Positions 23,619 through 33,355 of a DNA stretch of 64,000 bases are shown one piece after another. Each line of letters starts with the position of its first letter. Position 1 is the first letter of the stretch. The notes below the pieces were generated by a model that saw only the letters and a list, made by a program, of their open reading frames with translations, had not been told where the DNA came from and made no database searches. Origin of the DNA: Ampelomyces quisqualis (Eukaryota; Ascomycota; Dothideomycetes; Pleosporales; Phaeosphaeriaceae); assembly GCA_018398575.1 (NCBI GenBank), contig JAGTXZ010000021.1:1426001-1490000 (forward strand), in the 5' to 3' direction. The translations under genes and the position numbers were made by a program.

Positions 23619-24818
23619 CTATGTACCAGCCTCCAGCTCCAGAGAAATATCCACCCAAACCGGACAATGATCACTCGGCCCCCTCCCCGCCTCACTATCC
23701 ATAATCCCACTCGCCCTGACCATCCCCTTATCCCAAGTCTTCCTCCCAGCAACCACATAATCCACCCGATCACAACTTGTCCCCCACTTTCTACCTCTCG
23801 GGTAATACGTGTAGCGTCTCTCATCGCCGTGCATCTTGCGCCAAACATCCACGCCGTTGAGACCCGCGTGTTTGCTCTTACCTTCAAGTAGCTTGTCGTG
23901 AAAGTCTGCGCGATTAATCGAATGCTGTAGAGGGAATGTCCGGAGCTTCGGATGTCCGTCTCGAGCGTCTGGCGCGACGTTCATGTCCCCAGCTAAAAGG
24001 ATGTCCCAACCCTCTGCTTCGAGGCCGACGCATTCCTGCATCAGGAGGCGATGGAATTGGAGTTTGCGATCATGTCGTGTCCCTTTTACTGCACCGGTAT
24101 TTGGATCTCTATAAGGGTTCTCGGTGCCATTGACTGCGTAGATGTTGAAGATGGCTAGCTTCGAGGATGGGGAGAGTATTTCGACGACGGAGATTCGGCC
24201 TTCTTTGTCCCAGTCGACAGGCCGGACATTGACAGAGTATTTGAGATGGAGATCGGTGCGCAAGATGCTACAGACACCGTACACTTTGCCACTGCCTCGC
24301 AGGCCGCGTGCGTTATATGGGTCGTTTGGTAGTGTGAAGTGTGTTTCGTATTTTGGGCCATCGTCACCAACCTCAGACGGTAATTTGGAGTTCACAGCAG
24401 CCTGGACCGCATCTTGATTCTTCATATCCGTTGATGCAATCTTGACTTCTTGCAAGAATAATATAGAGGGCCACTCGTGGCGATGCAGAAAGCCCCGCAA
24501 AGACACAGGAGGCACGCAGTCTTTGGCGTCCTTGGTCTTCGACGCTGGGAAGAATGATGCGATTGATTTTTGCAAGAATGGCGTGATTCCATTAACATTC
24601 CAAGAGAAAACGCGAATACAGTTCGCATCTAGAGGGGGAAGAGGCTCTGGTGGCGTTGCTGTCTGGATAGTTGCAGCTGGGGCAACATCTTTGGCAGTTT
24701 TGCGCCGCTTCACAGACGGCGGACTAATATCGCGACTCATAGTTGTGTAGCATCGAGTAGTTGATGATAGGATTCGCAACGCATAGTGGAAAGAGCTGGA
24801 AGAAGACAATGACGTCAT
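23619..24818 (-). CDS. DNA-(apurinic/apyrimidinic site) endonuclease, exonuclease III type
   Basis: Base-excision-repair nuclease of the endonuclease/exonuclease/phosphatase fold, single exon, 399 aa. Motifs in order: IRVFSWNVNGI, ILFLQEVKI (metal-binding Glu), IFNIYAVNG, the GDMNVAPDARD motif with catalytic Asp and Asn, CDRVDYVV, and GPSDHCPVWVDI with the catalytic Asp-His pair. All active-site residues are present. The N-terminus (MTSLSSSSSFHYALRILSST) looks like a mitochondrial presequence. A second ATG at residue 27 precedes a KRRK basic patch, so one gene may serve mitochondria and nucleus. Its 3' end lies about 70 bp from the DJ-1 pseudogene. Confidence 0.93.
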   Translation of the reverse strand: MTSLSSSSSFHYALRILSSTTRCYTTMSRDISPPSVKRRKTAKDVAPAATIQTATPPEPLPPLDANCIRVFSWNVNGITPFLQKSIASFFPASKTKDAKDCVPPVSLRGFLHRHEWPSILFLQEVKIASTDMKNQDAVQAAVNSKLPSEVGDDGPKYETHFTLPNDPYNARGLRGSGKVYGVCSILRTDLHLKYSVNVRPVDWDKEGRISVVEILSPSSKLAIFNIYAVNGTENPYRDPNTGAVKGTRHDRKLQFHRLLMQECVGLEAEGWDILLAGDMNVAPDARDGHPKLRTFPLQHSINRADFHDKLLEGKSKHAGLNGVDVWRKMHGDERRYTYYPRGRKWGTSCDRVDYVVAGRKTWDKGMVRASGIMDSEAGRGPSDHCPVWVDISLELEAGT

Positions 24819-25081
24819 GAAGTATATTTGAGTGAAAGTACCTAGGTACTATCGGGCTTGTTCACATGTCGGTCTCCTACGCGTGTTACTGATGTGTGCA
24901 TAAGCTTCAAAGCTTCAACGCCTACCAAATGTCTTGTATCTGATGTTGGCCACCCACGCGTATGCACGATGAGATCCATTCGCGGGCCGCAGGCACCACT
25001 AACATGAAAGTAGTATAGATCCGCGTACACATTCACGACCCCGCCAACTAAGCCCGCTCACAAACCCTTGCCAAGTCCCTC

Positions 25082-25087
25082 TATATA
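25082..25087 (+). promoter_or_regulatory. TATA box of the metacaspase gene
   Basis: TATATA about 76 bp before the metacaspase start codon, in the 344-bp region between the divergent AP endonuclease and metacaspase genes. Confidence 0.45.
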
Positions 25088-25162
25088 CACAATTCCTTCC
25101 AAACTTATCCCTGCATTCTCAAACCTCGCATACCACAGCTTTCTTCCAGTACATACATCACC

Positions 25163-26176
25163 ATGTCTTACCGCCGCAAAAAGTCCCTCCTAATCGGCAT
25201 CAACTACACCCACTCTGCCCACGCCCTGCGCGGCTGCCACTCGGACGTGGATAACATGGCCGAATTCCTCTCCTACCGGTCCTACTCCAACACGCACAAA
25301 GACCGGGTAATCCTCACCGACCGGCCAGAAGTTGAGCCTGACACGCCTTACTACCCATCTGGCCACAACATCCTCGCGGCAATGGACTGGCTCGTGTCCG
25401 AACCTGGCTGCACGCTGTTCCTGCACTACTCGGGACATGGCGGACAGATTGAGGACGTGGATGGTAATCGAACCACGGGGATTGACAATACGATTGTGCC
25501 TGTGGATTTTGAGAGTCGGGGCCAGATTAGTAGTACGTTGTTACATGAGCATCTTGTTACAAGGATGGCACCGGATTGCACCTTGTTTATCATCATGGAT
25601 TGTTGTCATTCGGGATCGGCTGTCGAGTTGCCGTTTGTGTATCGCTCAGATAGTGACGGTCAGATCAGTCTTCTTGACAATTTGAAGGTTGGCGCCAAAC
25701 TTGTAGGTGAAGCACAGCGCTTGATCGATGGAGGGTTTAGTTACAGCAAGGTGGGCGAAGCGCAGCAGTTGCTCGCAGGAGCGAGTAATTTCTTCAAGGG
25801 GTTGAGGCACATGGGCGAGCAGGAAGAGGAAGGGTTGGATGCGGGCGAGTTTGCGGGACAGTATGGGAGCGAGCAGAAGATGGTGACGATGTTCTCGGGA
25901 TGTAAGGATGATCAGACGAGTGCGGATGCGAGCATCGAGGGAGAAGCAACGGGTGCAATGACTTGGGCGTTCTTGGAATGCATGAAGAAGGGGGAGAACC
26001 CATCGTATGCCCAGGCAAGGTTTCTTGAGCGCAACAACGATGAGAAGTCGACAGCTAATGATAACCAGACATTGCAACTCACTAGGCGCCTACTGGATGA
26101 GTCCAACTATACTCAGATTCCCCAGCTGAGCTGTGGCATGGATATAGACCTCGAGGACATGTCGCTCGTCATCTGA
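25163..26176 (+). CDS. Metacaspase-like caspase-domain cysteine protease
   Basis: Peptidase C14 family; metacaspases cleave after Arg or Lys and act in stress and programmed death. Single exon, 337 aa. The p20 region opens almost at the start (KKSLLIGINY, then GCHSDVDNMAEFL). The catalytic dyad is His in LHYSGHGGQ and Cys in IMDCCHSGS. The linker has two similar phrases, VGEAQRLIDGG and VGEAQQLLAGA. The p10 part follows with MVTMFSGCKDDQTSADASI and GAMTWAFLECM. Typical fungal MCA1 proteins have a Q/P-rich prodomain of about 100 aa, which is absent here, giving a short form. No upstream exon was seen that could supply it. Confidence 0.92.
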   Translation: MSYRRKKSLLIGINYTHSAHALRGCHSDVDNMAEFLSYRSYSNTHKDRVILTDRPEVEPDTPYYPSGHNILAAMDWLVSEPGCTLFLHYSGHGGQIEDVDGNRTTGIDNTIVPVDFESRGQISSTLLHEHLVTRMAPDCTLFIIMDCCHSGSAVELPFVYRSDSDGQISLLDNLKVGAKLVGEAQRLIDGGFSYSKVGEAQQLLAGASNFFKGLRHMGEQEEEGLDAGEFAGQYGSEQKMVTMFSGCKDDQTSADASIEGEATGAMTWAFLECMKKGENPSYAQARFLERNNDEKSTANDNQTLQLTRRLLDESNYTQIPQLSCGMDIDLEDMSLVI

Positions 26177-26519
26177 GTACTCGATGATTTGAAAGAGATC
26201 AGTTCCAACGTTAAAGAGGACATGGACCATAACAACATTATTTCTTCCTCGGCTACAACAACTCTCCCGCGAGGATCCAGTGCCAATGCAAAAACTGAAC
26301 GCGTGTGTAATTACAGTATCTAGCGAGAGTAGCCACCCTCAAACTACAAATTGCACGTAAAGCAAATCGAAATCCAGAAAAACAGCAGAGGTATCGTACA
26401 CAGCAGCCTATGCACCATGACACCAGAACACCTATCATAACCATTCAAGATGAAAGCGAGACCTGAAAGACGCCGTCAATGCGCGCTGCCCTTGGTGTGA
26501 TTCAACAAAGAACTTGATT
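26177..26519. other. Intergenic between convergent genes
   Basis: 3' flanks of the metacaspase (plus) and RPD3 (minus). Nothing else recognised. Confidence 0.5.
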
Positions 26520-28531
26520 TTAGTCCTTTGCGACTTCTGTTCGGACTTCACCCTTGACATCTTCGGTGTCTCGCTCCGACTGACCTTCCGCTTTCGCATC
26601 GGTGATGGCTTCTTGAGTAGCCTCATTGGCACCCTGCATTGCAATATCGGCTACTGGAGCTGATGTTGGGGCGAGGGCTGGTGCTGTTGCCGTAGCTGGA
26701 GGTGAGTCCGGTGGCGTGACGACTCCGGGTGGAGACTGTGACCGGGTTGAGGTTGCGGCAGCTGCAGCAAGAGCAGGAGCATCAGTCTCGTCCATTTCGA
26801 CATCACCATCTTCGTCCCCGCTCTGCTCTCCTGTAGCAGGGGTATTCGTGCGTGACTTTTCCGCTGCAGATGGTTGCCTCGTTGAAATCGCACTTTCACC
26901 ATTGATGTCTTCCATGCTGTCAGGAAGATCGATATCTTGAGCTAGGGCTGCATGCGGGTTGGGAAAGTCGGTTATGTTTCGTCGCTTCTTTACGCCCGGC
27001 TGGGCGCGTACACCGAGACTGTTCTTGTATTCCTCGTCATCGCTCTCGTCGTACAGCTCTCCATCACGCTCAATCTCCTTATCGCGTTGGCGTTGAGTCA
27101 TGCGCACATCCCTATTGAGATCGGCGTCGATGTCGTCGTCCTCGTCTTCAACGTCAGAATCGGCGCGGCGGTTCAGTCCGGGCGGGATGTTGGTGAAGGC
27201 CTCAACTGACGGCCTACCAGTTCTTCGAATGTTCTCAATCACAGTCGACTTGATCTTGTGGAGGTAGTCGTGCGAGTTGGCGTTCTCCATATTTGATGGT
27301 CGTACGTCCAATTCGTAGTCGGGAGCAAAGTACTATTACAGTCAGTTCAGACACAAAACGACGCGAGCTGTTTGCCGTACCTCGTAATAGTCGTTGAAGG
27401 GCAGCTGCTTTGACATCTTCTCCGAAACAAGCTCACCGGTCTCGAAAGCCCAGGTGCGCGCAACGTTTCGCATGGTGTAACCACCTCCTCCCAAGATGAT
27501 GACCGGTACTCCAAAGCTCTTGACGTATCGAACACAGTTGGCATGACCGTCCATGCTCAAGTTGAAGCAGCCGAGCCTGTCACCCGAAAGACTGTCACCA
27601 CCGCACTGGAGCACAATAGCTTCTGGGCCATAGTGAGTCATGACTGCTTCAATGACTGGCTCGAAGATGTTGCGGTAAGTCTCGTCCGTGATGCCGTCGC
27701 GCAGAGGGAAGTTGACCGAGTAGTTTTTGCCTTTGCCGACACCAATGTCGCGCAGCTCGCCAGTACCGGGAAAGTACTCGCCGTACTTGTGGAACGAGAC
27801 GGTCATGACTCGCTCGCTCGTGTAGAAGGCTTCCTCGACACCGTCGCCGTGGTGGACGTCGATGTCGATGTACAAGACACGCTGCTTGTATCTCAGGAGC
27901 TCGAGGATGCCGAGAACGATGTCTGCCAGAATCAGCGCGCGTTTGCAGGAGACGATGGCGCGTACTGACCGTTGACATAACAGAAACCACTAGCTTCGCT
28001 CTTTTTCGCGTGATGCAGTCCGCCGGCCCAGTTGACTGCGACATCGCACTTTCCTCTGTTCAAGCGCGCCGCGCCTTCCATGGTTCCACCAGCGCTGATG
28101 CCGCAGAACTCGAAGAGGCCGTCAAAGACTGGACAGTCGTCGCCGACATTGTACCTGCTTTGTTCCTTGGTGAAGTTGTCCATGTTGTCGGGCGTGACCT
28201 TGTGCAGGAACTCGATGTACTCGTCGGTGTGGAACTGCGTCATTTCGTGCTTGGAGGCGGGTTTCGCGCGCTGGACGGAGTCAGTCGGTCACAAAGCAGG
28301 CGCCGGGAGCAAGCTGCAGCGTACGTAGATCTCCATCTTGGTGTAGAGACCGTAGTTCATGATCAAGCTATGCGCCATGCGTATGCGATGCGGCTTCATG
28401 GGGTGGCCTGCGACATAGGCATAGTTGCCGACGTCCGAGTCGTAGAAGTAGGCGACTTTCTTGGGGCGCGACGTGATGCCATTGTTCGCCGTGGACGACG
28501 CCGTCGGCGCCGACATGCCATCCTCGGCCAT
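26520..28531 (-). CDS. RPD3: Class I histone deacetylase, Rpd3/RpdA orthologue
   Basis: Zinc-dependent catalytic subunit of the Sin3-type co-repressor, nuclear. Exons are 28531-28325, 28270-27970, 27922-27381 and 27332-26520, giving about 620 aa. Start at 28531 (MAEDGMSAPTAS); longer frames upstream lie in the shared promoter. Catalytic-domain motifs: VAYFYDSDVGNY, MTQFHTDEYIEFL, WAGGLHHAKKSEASGFCYVN with the His pair, YIDIDVHHGDGVEEAFY with zinc-binding Asp and His, LQCGGDSLSGDRLG, and LGGGGYTMRNVARTW. After about residue 390 comes a 230-residue acidic, low-complexity tail. A long C-terminal extension is known for RpdA in filamentous ascomycetes, where it matters for function. All introns are about 50 nt with good borders. 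Confidence 0.97.
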
Positions 28532-28896
28532 TTCCGTACAGCGCCTGCAACAGGTGGGATGTGGCGTATGCTTTGCAGCTTCAAGCTGGGGCGAGCAGAT
28601 GCGGGGCGCGGGATTTTTCGGTGTAAGAGTGAAAGCAATATGGTAGCGATGGCGAGGGCCCGGGGCGCGCCTAGCAAGATAAAGAGTGAAAGAGCACCCA
28701 ATGCGGCGGGAATGGTGGGAACAAAGGTGAGCTTCCGCGGCGGCCGGCGAAACGGTTGATCCAGGCCGAGCAGCTCGGAGCTTCACCATCGCCGCCGCCC
28801 CGTCACGCTGCGCCATCCCACCCTTCTCCCACTGCAGTCGTTTGATCTTTGATCTTTGTATACGACGGCTTCTGCTCCCCAACAGCAACATTCACC
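28532..28896. promoter_or_regulatory. Shared bidirectional promoter of RPD3 and RPN11
   Basis: The two start codons are 365 bp apart and point away from each other, so this segment should drive both genes. No single transcription-factor motif stands out to me. The minus strand stays open across most of it, extending the RPD3 frame upstream. Confidence 0.6.
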
Positions 28897-29997
28897 ATGG
28901 ACCGACTCAGCAGAATGCTCGCCGCCGCCCAGGGCATGGGAGGCCCCCCCGGGCCCGACACCAACCTGATCGACAACTCGGAAACCGTCTACATCTCGTC
29001 GCTAGCGCTGCTCAAGATGCTGCGCCACGGCCGGGCGGGTGTGCCCATGGAGGTCATGGGGCTGATGCTGGGCGAGTTTGTGGATGACTACACGGTGCGC
29101 GTGGTGGATGTGTTTGCTATGCCGCAGTCCGGAACCGGTGTTTCGGTCGAGGCAGTCGACCCTGTGTTCCAGACCAAGATGATGGACATGCTGAGGCAGA
29201 CGGGAAGGTGCCATTTCGCCCTACCCACCACCGCTGTGTGCACCGCAGCTAACTGGTTGCAGGCAAGAGACCGTCGTCGGCTGGTACCACTCACATCCCG
29301 GTTTCGGCTGCTGGCTGTCCTCGGTCGACATCAACACCCAGCAGTCGTTCGAACAGCTCACGCCCCGCGCCGTCGCCGTCGTCGTCGACCCCATCCAGTC
29401 CGTCAAGGGCAAAGTCGTCATCGATGCCTTCCGCCTCATCAACCCGCAGACCCTCATGATGGGCCAAGAGCCCCGCCAAACCACGTCCAACGTCGGCCAC
29501 CTCAACAAGCCCTCGATCCAAGCCCTCATCCACGGCCTCAACCGCCACTACTACTCAATAGGCATCAACTACCGGAAGACTGCACTGGAGGAGAACATGC
29601 TGATGAACCTGCACAAGCACGTCTGGACCGAGGCGCTGTTGATGGACGACTTCAAGGGCGAGGGCGAGCGGAACAACGACAGGTTGCAAAAGCTGGTGTC
29701 CTTGGCGGAGGGCTACGAGAAGCGTGTTAAGGAAGAAACAGAGCTCACAAAGGATCAGCTCAAGACGCGATACGTAGGAAAGGTGGACCCGAAGAAGCGT
29801 AAGTACTTTCGTTCTACAGCTAGGGTCAAGCGCTGACAAGTTCTGCAGACATTGAAGACGTCGGCCAACAACTCATCGAAGACAACATCGTGTCCGTGTC
29901 AAGACAAATGATCGACAAGGAAGCGTCCGTGCCAAAGTCCAATTCGCGGCAAACTGGAAACGCTACTGGCGGCGGCGACGTCGACATGGATGAGTAG
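28897..29997 (+). CDS. RPN11: 26S proteasome regulatory subunit Rpn11 (JAMM deubiquitinase)
   Basis: Metalloprotease of the proteasome lid that removes ubiquitin chains from substrates. Exons are 28897-29207, 29263-29798 and 29849-29997, giving about 331 aa, the usual size. The MPN+ domain has Glu in MEVMGLMLGEF and the JAMM zinc motif HSHPGFGCWLSSVD, with His113, His115 and Asp126, matching yeast His109/His111/Asp122. The downstream helical part contains LNRHYYSIGINYRK and ENMLMNLHKHVWTE, involved in lid assembly in the family. The C-terminus ends in an acidic MDE. Introns are 55 and 50 nt, and the second leaves a phase-1 split codon for His. Confidence 0.97.
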
Positions 29998-30321
29998 ATT
30001 TCACCCACCGCGAAAATGAGCATCATCCTGAAGATGGAAGAATAAAGACCATAAGTAAGCTGTACAATAGCTCCGCGCACCTAGAAAAAGGCATGGGAAG
30101 CATTGGCGCCCAGCAAGCGGGCAGAGAGCCGCTTGGGCAGAGGAAGCATACCATAGAGTAATGCAGCAGCACGAGATGATGAAATATGATACGAACTTCA
30201 AAGTCTAGATCCCCCAGTCAGATGATCATTGTTTCTAGACTGAGCTAGACATGCATAGCGTGCTGATTTTTATAGTGCCGAAACATATCCAAGCAGTTCT
30301 GTGCATAGTTTCCTCGCAGCC
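29998..30321. other. Intergenic between convergent genes
   Basis: 3' flanks of RPN11 (plus) and the methyltransferase (minus). No element recognised. Confidence 0.5.
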
Positions 30322-31551
30322 TCAACTCCCCGTAGCGACCCCCCCGTGCATGCCCACGACCTCGTGCGCAAACGGCTTCCTAGCATACACACACCTAACC
30401 TCGTGATAAAAATGATTCCGGCGATTCGTAACGACGGCCCGAAAATCCTGGACAAACGCCTGAACCTCAGCATACGTCCAGCCCAAAAACCTCGTGTACA
30501 GCGCCATGACCCACCCCTCGATGCCCTGGCTCCAATTCCTCTCGCCCCACCTGCCCAGCGCCTTGAGATGCGCATCCTTTGGCCACGCGCCAATGGGCCA
30601 AATGAACTTTTCCTCGTGGACGTCGACGAAGCCGGCGCAGCGCATCAGGCCCGCCATTTCGCCGTGGATGGTGAACGTCATGCCAGTTTTTTCCGCGCCG
30701 AGGTTGATGATGGAGTTGCTGAAGGCGGTGACGATTTGGTCGGCGTGGCGCGCGCTGTTGGGGTCGGCGTTGGTGTGGACGGCGAATTCGAGCTGCTCGA
30801 CCCATCCGCCTGGCGCGAGGTGTTGGTGCACTTGCGAGTATGTGTACGGCCAGTCGCGGATGCAGCCTGTGAGCCCGCGGATGTGGATCAAGTCGAAGTG
30901 GTTGGCCGGGTATGTCCATTCGCTGCATGCGTCGTCGATTTCAAAGGTTAGGTTGGGTGGCGCTGACGTGTAGAGGATGGGAGATAGGTCTGTGGCGGTG
31001 ATTTCGGCGTTAGGAAACTGGTCGGCCATGTCCACGGCCCAAAGCCCTGTGCCAGTGCCGACATCGAGGATGCGTTTGGGATTGGTGATGGGTGCCAGGA
31101 AGAGTTTGTCGTGGAGGGTGAGGAGCCAGAGGTGGTGGACGATTGTTTCATAGGATTGATTCTTCTCGTCGTTGGGCGCGTAGTAAGTGCCGTCACGGTA
31201 GGCGTGATAGCGACGCCCGTTTTCGTAGCGATAGCGGGTTATGTTGGACGCGAGGGAGCCACCACCCGTTGAGGCATAGGATTCGCGGTCCCATTCGATG
31301 TCGGCGTCTTCTGAGTAGTCACCATAGGTGGTGTCCTGAATGAATTAGCTTGGGATTTATATAGGGTCCCGAAGTTGGTGGGCATGAGGCTGTTAAGGGA
31401 AGGATATGATGAAAGGGAATGGTGGGACTGCTCGTGTCTTAAGCGATCTATTGCAGATCAGGTGCACGAAAACGGATCGTCGTTTGAGAAGAAGCATACT
31501 CACAATATCAGAATTTGCCGCGCATTCCCCCAAAGGCAAGTCACCCTCCAT
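30322..31551 (-). CDS. SAM-dependent methyltransferase, LaeA/UMTA-like
   Basis: Class I (Rossmann) methyltransferase of the family that includes the secondary-metabolism regulator LaeA. The main exon is 31335-30322. It begins with acidic sequence (TTYGDYSEDADIEWDRES), then the family phrase YRYENGRRYHAYRDGTYY and motif I LDVGTGTGLWAVDMA. It continues with post-I ITATDLSP, the NHFDLIHIRGLTG region and LAPGGWVEQLE. No in-frame ATG lies before motif I in that exon, so an upstream exon is required. The best candidate is 31551-31504 (MEGDLPLGECAANSDI), joined through a 168-nt intron starting GTGAGT, giving about 353 aa. An alternative ATG lies at 31584. Substrate is unknown and no biosynthetic cluster is nearby. 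Confidence 0.85.
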
Positions 31552-31589
31552 CCTCCTCTTCCGAAAGAGTCCGCCGCCAAACATCACAA

Positions 31590-33355
31590 ACAGGAATTTG
31601 ATTGACCCAACTGGCGAAATAGAACGGAACCGTTGAAGAAGCACGTGTGGTATGCCCGACCACGAATGGCAGATGCTTTTGCTGAGTCGTTTTATACCTC
31701 TTTCCTTGGTCAATGGCTGAGTTGGCTGAAACGTCGTGTATATCCCAGAGTCCAGAATCGGCGCAGGTGCTATGAGCGTGATGAATATGTACTTGCTTTT
31801 CCGCCCCGGCAAACCTTTCGAGTAACGCGCAATGCAGTCGTTCGTCTTGTAATTCGTCTCGATGCCCAACCTCAGTCTTCCGACTCTTGAAATCCAGCGA
31901 GATCGACTGAACCCCACACCCCACACCGCAGGGTGTGCTTTCCGACCCCAACAATTGTCTATCCCTCCTTGACTTATACCCGCGCAGAGTGTCAGTGGTC
32001 CAACGGGTACCTGTCCGGCGGTTGCTTGGGTGGAATGATTTGTATATGGCAGAGTAAGGATAAAGGTAAAAGCGAGGACTTGCCCATCGTGAAGGGAGGG
32101 CTTATCGCGAGCATCTGCCCATTCTGCGCAACACGAACCAAAGGACTACGGTACCTACCGGTAGGCCGAGCCCCCAACAAAGTCACGCTACGACTTGTGC
32201 ATCACGGTACTTGCCGCACCCTTGCTTAACGCAATTCAACGCCCAAGGAACCCTGTTTAATCGGAGGTTGCTGCGCTGCTGTGCGAGTGGAATTCGGCGT
32301 CCGTATAGTTTGGAAACATGTTCAAAGAAAACGTCGACGTTGAAAGCGGTAGCGTACCGTACCGCTGGGAACGCGATTTGCGATCTACGCCGCTGCGTCG
32401 GGAGGGGCGAAAAGCGGGCGTGGCTGTTGGCTCATGTGCCGTAATCGTGCAGCAACCACCTTGGCTGCCGATTGCGAGGGCCAAGCTGCGAATTGTCATG
32501 CACAGGGGAGATGCATTGCAAGCTGGCAGCAAGTAGAGAACATTCACGGGTGCATGTAAAGTCTGATACTTGAAGTGTCTTGCATCGCACATGCACCAAC
32601 AGTACGCTACCATGAGGGGGCCGCTCTCGCCATGTTTCTTTCACTCAGCCAGCACAACCACGACTACATGCACAAAAGCTCATGCAAACAACGAAGTGCT
32701 TTTCTATCTTGTATATAGCCCCAAACATGGCCTACATCTTTCGAGCAGTCCGCCGCCCACGCTACGTTGATAATCGTAATCTCATGCGCCGCGACACGAC
32801 CTCTGTTGTTATCTTCCTATCTTTTTGATTGCAGTGCCCATTTTTGGTATATATACCTTGCGGAAAATTTCGCAACTCCTCCCCCTGCTTCGTACGTCTC
32901 AATCATTACAACAAGTAGTCCGCCGAGGAGTGTACAACCGTGGAGACAACGCCGTTGCAAAAAAAGGTGTTGTACTTGAATCTGAAGAGTGTACAATGTG
33001 CAAATGCGGAAGCCGCCACTTACGCCGTGAGATGATGAGCGCGGATGTATAGCTTGGTGGGCAACTTTTGGTTTGGGACTCGAGCAGCTCCGTCCAACAT
33101 GGCATCTGCTCGAAAGCACCATGACTGTGAAAGATAATGGATAGGCTGGGTGTCTTGCTGCAGTTCGGACAGCTTAGACAAGCAGAACCCATCAACGTGT
33201 CTGTCCGTAACACTTCGTAGCATCCAGAAGGAGATACTTGGGAGATGTTTTCAGTGGCACGGTCAAACGAGGTAGTTTGCGTGAAATTGCACAACGCCAG
33301 CCGAACATCGTTCTTGTGGCGATGATCCTAGTACAACAGGGGTGTCGCACTGTGT
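31590..33355. other. Intergenic region, no gene supported
   Basis: About 1.8 kb upstream of the methyltransferase and downstream of the ABC transporter. Several frames of 70-140 codons occur on both strands without recognisable content or splice partners. No tRNA or repeat was seen. Confidence 0.45.

Noticed and set aside
28010..28759. 249-codon plus-strand frame opposite RPD3
   Set aside because: Antisense shadow of the catalytic exons of RPD3. The content has no family signature.
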